Shown in pieces: positions 1 to 12,097 of a stretch of 64,000 nucleotides of DNA; position 1 is the stretch's first letter, and every line of letters begins with the position of its first letter. This stretch comes from Trochalopteron elliotii (taxonomy: Eukaryota > Chordata > Aves > Passeriformes > Leiothrichidae), in contig JANPWX010000106.1 in assembly GCA_024734555.1 (NCBI GenBank), forward strand, positions 2,659,683-2,723,682, given 5' to 3'. Made by a program: the position numbers and the translations under genes. The notes below the pieces were generated by a model that was not told the DNA's origin, made no database searches, and saw nothing but the letters and a program-made list of their open reading frames with translations.

Positions 1-3000
1 ATTTCTTTCTGTAATTACTTGTACTGCAGACCCACACGAGCTCAAGGACCTGAATCATAATCCGGTGTAAGGTGAAGCATTACAGAGTATTACTGGCAAT
101 TTATGCATTTCCTCTTTGGTTTCTGACTGCCTGTCTCAGCACTGGGGTAGAGCCCACATTGTCAGGCATGTGGAGGTGCCCAGTTTCTGAGAAGGGATCT
201 GAGCTGAGCATGTGCTGCTGTTAGTGGGCGGGTTGGCAGGGCAAAACAAGTGCACTGTTCTCTTCCCAAAAAGGCTTTTTTCCTGATTCAATGACACTTG
301 CTTAAGCAGTTTTCTTGCAAGTTTATTTATGTGGTTATGCTCCCCTGTGATACTTACAGCTGTCTGCACTCTGATTTTTTTTATTTCTAGTTTCACTTGT
401 GCCACTTATGCCAGATCTATTCGAGGAATTGACTCTGTGTCCCAGAAAAGGCTCTGGATATTCCTATCTGTGTTTCCACCTGCTGCTCTGCTCTTCCCTT
501 ACCTGCTGTGCTCTGACCTGCTGCCCTTGCCTTCACTGTGCTGTAGAAAACAGGTTTGATTAGGAATTCCCAGCACTGGAGCCAGGCAAGTAGAACAGAG
601 CAGTGTAAGGTGATAGTGTCTTCCCAGAAGACAATCTTTAATCAGCTGTGCCCTGGGAATTTGGAACTTTATGTTGTTGCCTGGCAGAATTTACTGCCTC
701 TGCAGTGACAATGCCTCATGTTTGCACAAATACCCCCCATTTTCAGCAGGAGGTGAATGTTGAGTCCTCAGCAATACAGTCCTGCACTGAGAGCAGTTCT
801 GGGTTGTGTGCATGTGTTCAAACCAGAAAAATAACACAGGACTAAGGCAACCCTGTTTCAAGCCTTTATAAATAAATTAGTGTGTTCAAAAGTTCCTGCC
901 AGACAAGCTGTGGGCTGGTCTGAGACAGCAAATTGCTCATTCTGGTTCAGCTGCAGATCGTGGCTCTTGCCCAGAGCTGACTGGGTGCTCCATGATTAAT
1001 TGTCCAAGTGCTGCTTAAGTAAGGAAGAACCTCTGGTTCATGAACTTCTGTCAGAGGGCTTGGTATGATCACACACTCAGGGAGGTCAGGTTCATCTGCT
1101 GACCAGGGATTGGTGTTAGCGAGGTTCATTCTATTCTTAGAGCTTAATACCTGAAAGGGAACAAACCTTTCTCAGTCCTTTGGACAAGGGGACAGCATAG
1201 TCAAGGTACAGCATGTACAGAGGCACTTAAACCCTCTCTAATGCTTTATTTGAACTGTACTGCAGCTCCCTTGGACTTGAAAAGCCATGTAAACAGGAGG
1301 CTGAATTTACTCATTGCTTGGAGACCTTAATGACACTTGAGTCTTCTCTCTTTCCTCCTGATTTTTAGCACTGAAGGCTGTCTCAGGAACTCTGACAGCA
1401 AGCACTAACCCCCAGCCCCTTGCCAGGCCAGTGCTGTCTGTCGCCGTGTTCACAGCAGGGTTTCCAGCTGTGTGCCACTGCCTGACACCAAGGAAGAGCA
1501 TAGGGAATATTAATGCCTTGGGATCTGGACTTCTTAATCCTGGAGACAGCACCAAAAAAAATCTCAGCTTCATTTGTACCTCCTCCATTCTTCCTACTGC
1601 TCTCCCCTCCATCCCTCACAATATCTTTCTTTTCCATAGCTTGAAAAGCAGAGAAAAAAACTGAAAAGGGGCAAACCATTCAAAAAATCCCAAATCCTCC
1701 CTGAGCACATGGGTGCTGTGCAAGCTCCTAATAAAACCCTGCAGCCATGAGCAGGTCTGACAGCAGCCCCCAGCTGCTCCCCCTGCCAGCATCACATCCT
1801 GCTGGAGCAGAGCAAGGAGACAGGAGACTCCCTGGGCTCCCACACGCCCACAGAATTTAATAATGGCTCTATATTTAGCTCCTGTCTGGTGTGAGGAGCT
1901 GAGCCTTGCACACACGCCCACGCTGCGCTCGCTGGGGTTATTTTTAGCAGCAGGGAGATAGTTACCTGGATGGTTCCTGCCCAGTAATGAAATGTATTAA
2001 ATTGTACACAGCTAATTAGTGCTGACAGCTGAGCTGTTCTTTGTACCTGCCCCCCTGCCTTTCTGTCTCTGGAATGAATCTGAGTCAAGTCTTCCCTGCC
2101 TTCTGAAATTAGGGCAGTTGCCTGGTTTTTAGTCCAGTGACCTGGAGTTGGAGCACAGTTAGGGATTCACAAAAAAAACCCCTTGCTAATCTCCATGTGA
2201 GCTTAGGCTGGGCTCATTCAGCATCCCCTAAACTTCTGCATTAGGGCTACCAGTAGTCTGTACATGTACCCACACACCACTTTTCTGGGTGTATCTAAAC
2301 AGAATGTTCCCCCAAGTTCTGTGCATTCAGCCCAGTTCCCTGCTGAATGTCTCAGTCTGAGGGGTTGATGCCTTTTCAGTGAGCAAAGCTGCCCTGAGAG
2401 GTTTTTGTGGAGAAGTGGCACTGGATGTGCTGTCCTTGGGAAATATGGTACAGCTTTTGTGTTGTCAGTAGGTGAAATTGTCCTTGTGAGTGCTCTGTGC
2501 TGAGCTGTGGTGCTGTTTTGCTTTTAGGCTGCCAGTCTGGAGTGCTTTTTGCTTGGTATTGTTCTGTCTCCAGCAGCACTGTGAACTTCACACTCCATTA
2601 CCTGAGGGGCAAACCAGGGTCTCATCTGGGTGAGCTTTTAGCTACCTCTGCAGTTCCTGGGTGAGTCAACTCGAAAATACTTCTCCAGGAACCTCTGGGC
2701 AGCACCACAGCTACAGATTCCAGATGTGGTAACAACTGAATAAAGATGCCTCCTCTTCACTTCTTGTTGCCAGGAAACCTCCCCCCAGCATCATCCACTT
2801 AGCCAAGCCAATGTTCTTAATGTGGCAAAGATCAGCTTGAAGTGCCCAAGTTTTGGTTCCTCTCTGTGCACACAAACCCTTTGTTCTTCCTGTCTGATTC
2901 CTCTGCCCACGTTTCTGTATTTAATTCCTGCCTCCATCATCTTTTAAGTGCCACTTCATGCATCGTGTGTGCTTGTACAAATACCAGAGGAGGTGAAGCA

Positions 3001-6000
3001 GCACATGAAATGAATATTACCAGTATAACCTTCTCCAGGAAGTTGTATTTCCATTGAGACATTAAGTTATACTGGAGTGTCTTTAACTGTGGTTATATTC
3101 TCAAGAAGCACGAGCCACCCAGGCACTTCAAACATCAAGTTTCTAAACAGTCAAGTATCAAATTTGATTAAACAACCTTTTCCTGAGTCACCCTTCAGTC
3201 TAGCAAGTCTTTCACTCCCCCAGGTTTCAGCTGAAACCCCTTCTAGAACAAAGCATGTCTGTGAGACAGGAAGCAGATATTGCAAACACTCGTGCTTGCA
3301 AATGTCTTTTCTGCCTCGTGACACAAACAGCTCTCAATCCACTCAATTCCATCAGGGGCTTATTATCTGTGCTCTGAACACAGAATAATGCAACCAAGAC
3401 CTGTTGGGAGCCCTGTTGCCTAATGCACAGTAGAGTATTCCAAGTGTACACCATGCTCTGAGGCACTGGGGATGCATGGATTAGTACAAGCAGCACTACA
3501 GCACAGGGAAAACTGGAATGCTGCCGTTTTGGAGGGAGGAGGAGGGAAAAGTCCATGTTTCCAAGGCAACAAGTGGTAGATTAAATTGGCTGGGAGCACG
3601 AAACACAGGAAATACACTTTTCAGAAGCAGCGACGCACATAAATGAATCCTGGGATCTCTCCTCACGCTGCTGTCAATCAATAATAAATCTGAAGTCGGT
3701 AGATTTGCACTGCTGTAGAAGTCTCAAAATACAGAATTTCCCAATCTCTCTTTGGAGATGGAACGAGTGGGAAAGTGAAGGAAAATAGGGGTTTCAGCTT
3801 TGACTTCATAAACACCCATCAGAGTGATAGCAGAGAGTTGCTTTTTCTCAGCAGGTTCACAGCTACTATTGAAATGTGTTACAACCAGAACCACTTAAAT
3901 AATACAGCGGTTTTGAGAGGATGCTATTCTTTTGTCTCCCCATTTTTAAAGCTATATAAACACCATTATTTGGTGTATTTTGCACATTATCTATGTCAGT
4001 ACATCTTTCCCTCCAGCGTACAGAGTGAGGCTGTGTCAGCTGTGGGGTTGAGGCAATTTGCTAGACAGCTCCAGACCATCAAACCCCTGCAATTGTGCTG
4101 AAAAATATCGACCCTGTTAACAACTGCCTGGTTATGTGCCATTCTTATGCAGTCAGCCGTTGAATAACCACTTGCTAATCAGCCCACAGATCATTCTTTG
4201 TGCTAAACACAGATCTATAGCCTGATGGTGCACATGGATTCACGATTTGCTGTTATCTAAGTGTTACTATTGTAGCAGCAACGTGCTGCTCTTTTCTGCA
4301 CAGGTAGTGGCAAAGCCTTGCAGAGAACAGACATTTCTGCTGGATCCCATCTCCCAGGCAGCACTTCCCACCCCAGCACCACATTCCTTAGCAATAAACC
4401 TCCAAGTTGTCACACAGAGACCGTGCTGCACAAGTACCAGTGAAATGAATGAGTGCAAACACCTCAAAAGCTCATCCAAGAATTTCACTCTTCCCAGTTT
4501 GGTTTTATTTCCACACCACAGCCAGGCTCTGCTCTTGAGTGTGGGCTCTGAGGTGGCCTGGGTTTTGTGGGGTGAGTCCTAGTCAGAAACTCCAAAGGGA
4601 TATCTCTAGAGCTTTGGCTCTTTGGCCTTTGCCAGAATTCATTTTTACTTTGTTAGCTGGCTGTTGGGTTTTTTGGACACCCACTTGCTTTTCCTGGTGT
4701 TGTAAATATTTTCCTGCATTCATCCACCACCTGAGCTTGTTTGCACGGTCATGTTCTATTCTGGTGGATGAGTTAAGAGCTGAGCTGAGCTCTGCCAGCA
4801 CATATGTGCTGGAAGTTGTGTGGGAGAGTGCTCCCAATCTGTTTTGCCTTTCCTGGCTATTCCAGCAATCTCTGTGCCGTCTGTTCCCCGAAATGCGCTC
4901 AGTCTTCCCAGTTCCAGGAAGAAGGAACCAAATTAAGGCCTGACTTCCAACACTTGGAACAAAGATGGCTTTTAGCCATCCTCTAGACATCACCAGTGAC
5001 ACTGATGAGCTGCACCCCAGATTGCTGCATGAGATCACAGCGGGCAGGGGAGGCTCCCTTAGCTGCATTCACCTACACAGAGCAAATTTCCTTCCTCCTG
5101 GTGGTGACCAGCCCCTTCCACCTGTCCAGCAGTGTCCTCTGCAAGTCCTTGTACTGACATTTGACTCTAGGGATGCATCCTTTGCAGTATTTCTTTAGGC
5201 TCAATATTGAGTGAGACAAATGGCAAATTAAAATAAAGGGATGTAGGCTGTAGTTGCAGCACCTGAAGCTGCAATTCCATCAGACCTTTCACACTAAGAG
5301 AAGTCAGACAGGGCTAAAACAGTGCCTAGAGTGACCTTCTAGGCATCTCAGCAAAATGAGATGGGCCTGAATATGACAATTTTCTCATTCAGTGAATAGT
5401 TTGTGATGGTTGAATTTGGTTTTAGGGATACAGTGTGGTGGAAACTATTTTTTGTATATTTTAAAGCAATTAAACTAGGCTCTTGATATATAAAGAGATC
5501 TCATGAGTTATCAAATGGCCAAAATAATGGAATTAATGATATTGGGATGCAATGTGAAGTATTTCCCTGAAACACATGCACAAGGCTTGCAAGGTCAGGA
5601 TGATCACGGCCCATCTTTGCTTCCTAAGGTGATTAATGGGACACACCTATGATCTGCTCTGTCTGTAACTCTTGGAACTCAATGTACATTGCAGGGAGAT
5701 GTTTTCTGTGGCAGGGTCTACCACCTGCACCCTTTTGGGTGCAAAGTGCTGCTGTGCAGTCACCCAGACTGGAGGGACCATAACTCCATCTCTGCTGTTG
5801 CAGGGGCACCAGGAAGGGCACCCAAAACCTCCTCTGTGTTGCCTCAGCAGCTCGTTCCTTAGCTGAGGGCAGGAATGATGAAGGCAGAGATGTTCTCCTC
5901 CATAAACTCTGGTCCATTAGGACTTGTGCTCTGATCCACACATTTGTTCTCCTTCCCTGTCCCCAGAGGTAAAGTTTAATCAAAAGCATGCACACGAATG

Positions 6001-6897
6001 AGTTAGTCTAAATATCAATAAATGTTTCTTTCAGAGAGGCTCGAGATATTTAATATTTAATAAGCTTTGAAAATGAGCTTCTATTCATGTTTCCCAATTT
6101 GATTCCAAGCACTCTGGCAGTGAGCAGCGCTCACTGTCCCCGTGTGGGCAGCACAGCACAGATTATTTAACAATCCACTTTGTCTCCTCTAAAATATTCA
6201 TGTTTGCAGATATTCAAATGCAGCTCTTAAAAAAGCACACACAAAACCCAAATGGTGCAGTCTGAGCCTCCCAGTTACCTTCAATCTTTGCTTTAGGCTG
6301 CACACCACAGTGATGCTGTTTCTCTCACAGCTCTCCCCTGTTGCCCTGGTTACTGATCAAAACCAGAGCATCCCTGCTGTGCCTGCAGCTGGACTTACAC
6401 AGGCACCTTGTCCAGGTGAGGGCAATGCTGCTTCTGCCTTAAGGCACCAGTGCAGCCACCAGCACAGCAGCTTTCCCTCGGGCAGTAGATATGCAGCTCT
6501 AACAATTGCCTTTATCCTCACATCCAGCTAGAGCTGACAAAGCCAAATCCCATTGATAAATAATTTACTACTATTTTTGTTACAGCACTGGGCTTTCTGG
6601 AGGACCTCCAAATCTTGATTGCAGCAGCAGAGCTGCAGGTAGATTTGGCAGGATTTTGTCTCCTAAATTGACTTCAGTCTTGTTTTCCCTTGAAATCAAG
6701 GCAATCCTGACTGAAGAGGGAGTTAAGACCTTTTCCCCTGTGGCTGACTGACAGCTGAAAATGTGCTGTATTGGTCTGTGGATGGTTCCCTGGAGGCAAT
6801 GGACCCGGGGGTGGGTGGCAGTGCCTCATGTGACAGGGCTCAGAGGATGATCCATTGTAAAGGGAGGCTCCTCCCTCTTCTCATTCACAACACTTAC
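1..6897 (-). other. PHACTR3 intron (partial), no feature recognised
   Basis: This is at least 6.9 kb of intron following the first C-terminal RPEL exon, open at the window edge. I looked on the minus strand for the second and third RPEL motifs and the PP1-binding C terminus and did not see them. The longest open frames here, such as 4583-5068 on the minus strand, have no recognisable domain and no suitable splice-site pair. No CR1 or other interspersed repeat was recognised. Confidence 0.7.
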
Positions 6898-7051
6898 TTT
6901 GAGAGTTTCATTTCAATTTGCTGTCGGATTTCCTGTCTTTCCTCGTCTGTTCTCCTTGGGAAAATATTCCTGTCTTCCAGCTCCTGCTTACTTGGTCTGT
7001 TCCGTAGTTTTACTGCCAGCAGTTCTTTCTTGCATTTTCTTGGCAAAGTAC
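6898..7051 (-). CDS. PHACTR3: PHACTR3 exon: first motif of C-terminal RPEL domain
   Basis: This 154-nt exon enters in phase 1 and leaves in phase 2, with 50 complete codons. The acceptor is GCATGTCCCAG and the donor is a strong GTAAGT. It starts GTLPRKCKKELLAVKL, then has the RPEL core NRPSKQELEDRNIFPRRT, then the linking helix DEERQEIRQQIEMKLS. The last codon (Lys, AA + next base) is split by the intron. RPEL motifs bind G-actin with the conserved Arg and Leu of RPxxxEL, both present here. The following exon should read R-L-S-Q-R-P and carry the next RPEL. I did not find it between 1 and 6897 on the minus strand, so it probably lies to the left of the window. Confidence 0.97.
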
Positions 7052-10000
7052 CTGGGACATGCATTGAAAGGAAAGTTATTAGAAAGGCAGCTCCTGGGGA
7101 TGAAACAGGAACTTCTGGAGGGCAGGAAAGGCACAGAGTGACAGTGATCTGTGTGGTGCTGTGCAAGGAGCAGGTGGACACATCAGTGTCAGAAAGCAGC
7201 ACTGCAGCTGAGCAGGACTCAGACAAAAACCCACTGCAAATGCAGAGGGAACATATTCCTCAGGGCATGCAGGAACTGCAGTTAAATCTTCATTTCATCT
7301 TGGGAGCACAGTGTGTAACAGGAGGTTAATTTGTTTTGGCTTCCTTTTGCTTTAAAGGGTTTGGGTTTTTTTCATTTAAAGCTTCACCTTTTCTAGAGAA
7401 GGTCACCTCATTTTTAAAGAAAATGATATTTAATTGGTATTTTTGTTTGGCATTTGAGATAGGATTAAAGTCTATTTTTTAAAGGATGCTAAAGATTCGA
7501 AATTCTATATAGGTTCTCATTCCCAAATACTGTGGTTTTATTTGCTAGGGATCTGTGGACCTCCATTATTATTATCACTACTGATCTCAAATTTCTTTAT
7601 GCAGAGGGAGGAGTCTGTACAACCTCCTTCCTACATTTACCTGTTGGAAACAGTGAGGCAGAGTAATTTTGGTCTCCCTGTGTGAGCAGTAAAAAATCTA
7701 TTGGTACTTGCATTGGTCTAAAGTTAAACTTTTCAGAAACCATAATCAGCTCAAAACCCCTTTCAGGAGCCTAAAAGCTGTGCCCTTATTTAGCACCTTC
7801 CTTGAAAAGCTCTCACAGTCTGTTGCAAGCATTAATTAAATTAAACCACACATCCCTGTCTGAAGTAGCAGATATACATTTAACAGATGGGTAGGGAAGT
7901 TAAATGATTTGGCTGCTGCCACACGGAGCCTTCTGCTAACTGAATATCTGACTCCATCAGAAGCATTTGGCTCACAAAGCCACAGACTTGGGACTCTGAC
8001 AGGGTTTCTCAAACCTCCAACATGCTGGGAGTGGGTGCAGGGGAACCAACAGAATTCCTGCTGGAAACAAACTGAAGGAAGGGCTAAAAAATTCCTGGGT
8101 ATCCCTGCACATGCTCCCAGTTTTACCTGAGTATTTTAAAGAGGTCACAAGAGGAATTTGGCCATGACATTTCACCTGAGTATTTTAAAGAGGTCATAAG
8201 AGGAATTTGGCCGTGTCAGGAGGTTTCTGTGGAGAGACTGCACGTGGACAAGGAGCTCTGTGTGTCCACGGGAGCAGAGGGTCCCAGGGCAGGGCACCTT
8301 GGGGGCATGGAAACTGATATAATCTATAGGATTTTTGTCATTGACTTTAAAGGAATTCGGGTCAAAATCCTAATTAACAGTGTCAGCTTCCCCTGTCAAT
8401 CAAAGGTGGCCTGTTCCTAATGAAACATAATTTACCAGAACAGGTTAAAATGCAAGGATACATGCCAAATCTAAATAATCAAAGAGAATAAGTGCACATG
8501 AATAAAACAAAACTAGAGAACAAAGAGAAAATAAAGCCCCAAGGTATTCTTCCCTGCATCCATTTTCAGAACCCTGAGGCAAATTCCTTCCTGATCACCA
8601 CCTCAGTAGAAACTGAACCTACAAACACCCTTATTTAAGTATTCCTTTTCTAAGGGTTCTTTTTCTTGGTCAGGCAGGCACATTCAGTGCCAGTCTGCCC
8701 CCTGACCATCTATCTCAGGCAGGATCTTGGCTGGATTGTTTGTGATTTATCACACCTCAGCTAGGTCAACAAGAAATGCTTGGCAAATTCACATCCTTTC
8801 CATGTTCAGGCTGCAGGTTCCTGCAAAAACTTCCTGGTTTAATTCAGTCGAATCATGACATTTAATTTCCTGTATGTTTACTGTTCTTTTTATCATAGTC
8901 ACTGCTTTATCAATCAAAAAGCAAATCCTAACGTGCCTGATGCTGGGCAGACCTCGATTGCACCAGTTATCAGTTGTGGGCTATGTTCTAGTAACATTGT
9001 CTCTTAAGCTCTTCCTGCCTTATGTTTTCAGTGGTTTCCAAATATGATTTATTGAGCAAGAATGGAAAACCGAGGCACAATTCCTCACTTTTTCCAGAGT
9101 TATGTGACCTGTCTGTACCTCCCTGCATCCACAGGGCTGTGGCACTGTGCCCTGCCGTGGTGGCAGTGGCAGAGCAGGTGACTCTCTAAGGCAGCACAAG
9201 GATTGTAAAGCAGCTGGGGATTAATGGATAGTTTTACTCCCCAACTTGGAAACCAGCCCAGATTTCTTCCAAGTAGAAGATGTTCAGGGAATTGTTCTGG
9301 TGTTGTCCCTGTGTACTGCACCTCTGGAATGTGCAGGGTGCACTTGAGGGAATGCTGGCACTGGCAGTGCCTCTACACCAGAATTGCCTTGGGAATGTCC
9401 CAGTTTGCTCTAAGTGGACATCAGTCTCAGAGCTCAGTACCCTCTGTGCCCAGCAGCATTGTTGTTGCAGCCACAATAATGCCAAAATATCTTTGAAACA
9501 GGTCTGGTTTTCTCAACTGGCCTCAGCCATCCCCAGTACCCCACCACTGTCCTTCAACTGCAGGAACTTTCCAAAACTCAAGCACTTGCTGTGGAAAGCC
9601 CAGAGCTCCTTCTAGATATCACTGAAACTTGTACAGTAACCAGTGCCCTCCTACCATCATAATAATGAATAATTGTTTGTTAAATATAGAGAGATTCACC
9701 TTCAATAGTTAAATATTCAGTTTTGGGTTTGCTTGTAGGGAATAATGTATTTTTGCCTGGCTGCCTCTAGCTCTTAGAATTTTTATCAGAAGAGGACGCT
9801 TTTACAAACATAGCCAGAAAAAATAATAGGACTTAAAAGGTGTTTTTTATGTTTTAAGCTGTCCTTAAATGCATAGCAATTAGGCAAGGCACTCTTTTCT
9901 TTTGCCTTACCTCAGGAGTCTGTTCTGTTACTTGGTGTCTTAAGACAAGCAGCAGAACTCATGTCCTGTCTGCTGGCTCATGCTTTCAAAGACACCTTTT

Positions 10001-10706
10001 AAAATTCATCTTTCATCTGCTATAACAATTATTTTTTGATAAATTGTTCTCTGCCTGCCTTCTTTTAATGCATTCATGAAGAGAGTGAAGGATTCATTTC
10101 AGATTGAATCTGTCTTGCTAACATGGAAAACATTAAAAAGCTTGAATGACAAATTTTCTAATGAGAGCTGATTATTTTGCCAAAGCTCACTTAAATAATT
10201 GCGCAGGATTATAAAATGCATTCCCCATATGTCTCAAGAAGGGGTAAAATGGACCAAATGGAGAGAAACTTTATTCTTTAAGATATTTTCTTTCCATGTT
10301 TGTCCTTCCTAGATTGGTTGGTCTCTCACTTTTCTGTGTACCATCACTACATGGAATAATAGCCCTGAAATTCCAAAACACAGCCAGCATTGGCACTGGG
10401 TGTACAGAAGGCTCTGGCTGCTCACAGTGGGATGTCTGGGAGTGCTGCTGTTCATACAGAGCAGCCCAAGGGTGCACCAGTAACTGAGAGGGTAAAGCAC
10501 AGTGATACATCTCTATGTGCACTGCCTGGAGGACAATCACCAGCACTGTGATTTAACTCAAATTTAACTTCAGCTTTTCACTAGGGTTCCTTCAAAAAGC
10601 TGGTGTGACAGTAGAGGAATTTATCCTTCTCAATATTCCTTGCTGCCTTTAGAGCATTCCCTTCGGTTGTGAGAGTGTGTCTTTGTAATACAGTGACTTT
10701 GCTTAC
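7052..10706 (-). other. PHACTR3 intron, 3655 nt
   Basis: This intron lies between the 10954-10707 and 7051-6898 exons. It contains one short direct duplication at 8125-8215, listed separately. AT-rich runs around 10000-10260 look like ordinary intron sequence. No exon or interspersed repeat was recognised. Confidence 0.85.
8125..8215. repeat. Two-copy direct duplication, 49-bp offset
   Basis: Positions 8125-8166 and 8174-8215 are two 42-bp copies beginning ACCTGAGTATTTTAAAGAGG. They differ at two positions (C/T and A/G) and are separated by 7 bp. The high identity suggests a fairly recent local duplication by slippage or unequal exchange inside the intron. No coding potential was recognised. 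Confidence 0.95.
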
Positions 10707-10954
10707 CAGAAATAACAGAATCATTCAAAACTTCCTCATCCTGATAAAAAACAGACTCTTCCTTGAGCTCTGAGTTCATGATCATGTTTTCTTTGTTCTC
10801 ATCTGACTCTTTAACTGAGTTCCTCTTGTTTTCTGAGTCACTGCCATAACCCAGCGAGTTCTCCTTCTCTTTGTTGCGCTCCATGCTCGACGTTCTCGAG
10901 GGACGGACATCCACTCTTTTTTTTGGAGAGCCTTTGCTTTCTCTTCCGTGGAAG
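10707..10954 (-). CDS. PHACTR3: PHACTR3 exon: Ser/Arg and acidic segment before RPEL domain
   Basis: This 248-nt exon enters in phase 2 and leaves in phase 1, with 82 complete codons. It lies between a CCACCCACAG acceptor and a strong GTAAGC donor. It encodes SFHGRESKGSPKKRVDVR, then PSRTSSMERNKEKEN, a variable stretch, then KESDENKENMIMNSELKEE and YQDEEVLNDSVISG. Human PHACTR3 has SFQGRESKGSPKKR, KESEENKENLIINSELK and YQDEEALNDSIISG at the same places. The Lys/Arg cluster GSPKKR and the Ser-rich RTSS are plausible phosphorylation or nuclear-targeting sites by inspection only. It pairs with the preceding exon: together they are 423 nt and frame-neutral, while loss of either alone would shift the frame. 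Confidence 0.96.
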
Positions 10955-11922
10955 CTGTGGGTGGAAGATGCACAGCCCAGATTTTACAAACACTGTTTAA
11001 TTGCTGCAGTAGAAAATTGTATGAGAATGAGAAAAACGTCCTGTAGCTCGTAAAGGGCAGGGCAGGGAGCTCAGCATGGACCAGCACAGGATGGCATTTT
11101 CAAGTGGAGCATGGCTAATGTGGATCTACTTTCCTGCCTCTACCATTAAAATAAGACATGGAGGAGTGGTGAATAATGTTTTTCTTTGATATATGGTCAC
11201 GAGATATACTGCAGTGATTAAAAACCCCACAACAACACGTCCTTCTAATGTAAAAACATGCATGGCATGAAATATGACCATTCATATGATATTGTATGAT
11301 TATGACAAATGTTTAACAGGGCCTGGAAATGACATCATGTGAATCTGTTCCCCGGGGCAGTAGTTGTTAGGGAACTGAGAAATGATACCAGCTTCAGTCC
11401 AAAGCTCTGGGATGGCAAAGCTTATCTCTGTCCCCCTCTGATACACAGGAGGGCTTATAATGAAACCCAGATAAAGCACCCAATGTACTCCCACAAAAAA
11501 ATTGTATTAAAAATGGATCTCGTATGTGCTCCTGTGTCAGCCAAGAGACACAGAAATTGCAGCATTTCTCATGTGTAGAGTACTTGGAGCAGGATGTGCC
11601 TTTGCTACTCTAACTTGGTATCTTGTGGGGAAGATTTACTTTTGCAGTAGATCAAGGACTATCACCTGATTCTACCCATTTGAAAACCTACTCCTGTGCC
11701 ACAGCAGCCTCCTTATAAAGGAAGAACATACAACAAAGTAGCTGCCAAATCAAGCACTTTAACCAGGGATGTTTGTTCCAAGCAGTGACATCACGAGGAA
11801 GGCAAACCCAAGCTGTAGCAGCAATTAAAGCTCTAACAACAGGATAGGAACATTTTCCAAGAAGAATGATGTGGTGGGATGAGTGTCCTCATGCAGCCCT
11901 GGAGCCTGGAGGCTGTAGGTAC
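10955..11922 (-). other. PHACTR3 intron, 968 nt
   Basis: This short intron lies between the 12097-11923 and 10954-10707 exons. Its phase is 2, so these two exons must be spliced together to keep frame. Nothing else was recognised in it. Confidence 0.9.
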
Positions 11923-12097
11923 CTGTCCTGCCGGTGTTTGGTGGCCAGAGCCCTGTGGAGTTCTTCAATGACTCTGCTGGGAGGTAAAGGCAGATGAACG
12001 GCAGCCAGGTGAGGGGACCCGGTGGGCGTGGTTACCTGGCCTCTGCCATGGGGCTCTGAGCTTTTCTGGCCACAGGGGTGGAAGAGGGCAGCTTGTC
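11923..12097 (-). CDS. PHACTR3: PHACTR3 exon: conserved TPTGSPH / ALATKHRQD region
   Basis: This 175-nt exon enters in phase 1 and leaves in phase 2, with 57 complete codons. The acceptor is CCAAATCTCAG and the donor is GTACCT, weak at +4 and +5. It starts GQAALFHP, matching human GQATLF. It then has a short variable part (CGQKSSEPHGRGQ) and the strongly conserved segment TTPTGSPHLAAVHLPLPP followed by SRVIEELHRALATKHRQD. The function of this conserved block is not known to me. It lies in the central region of the family ahead of the C-terminal RPEL domain. Phase 2 at the 3' end joins correctly to the next exon, whose first base completes a Ser codon (AG + C). Confidence 0.96.

Noticed and set aside
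4583..5068. 161-codon minus-strand open frame
   Set aside because: It does not contain the missing RPEL or PP1-binding sequence and has no recognisable motif or convincing acceptor and donor pair. It is likely chance in a GC-richer patch.
6763..7329. 188-codon plus-strand open frame
   Set aside because: It lies antisense across the PHACTR3 RPEL exon and shows no domain of its own. The minus-strand exon explains the low stop density.
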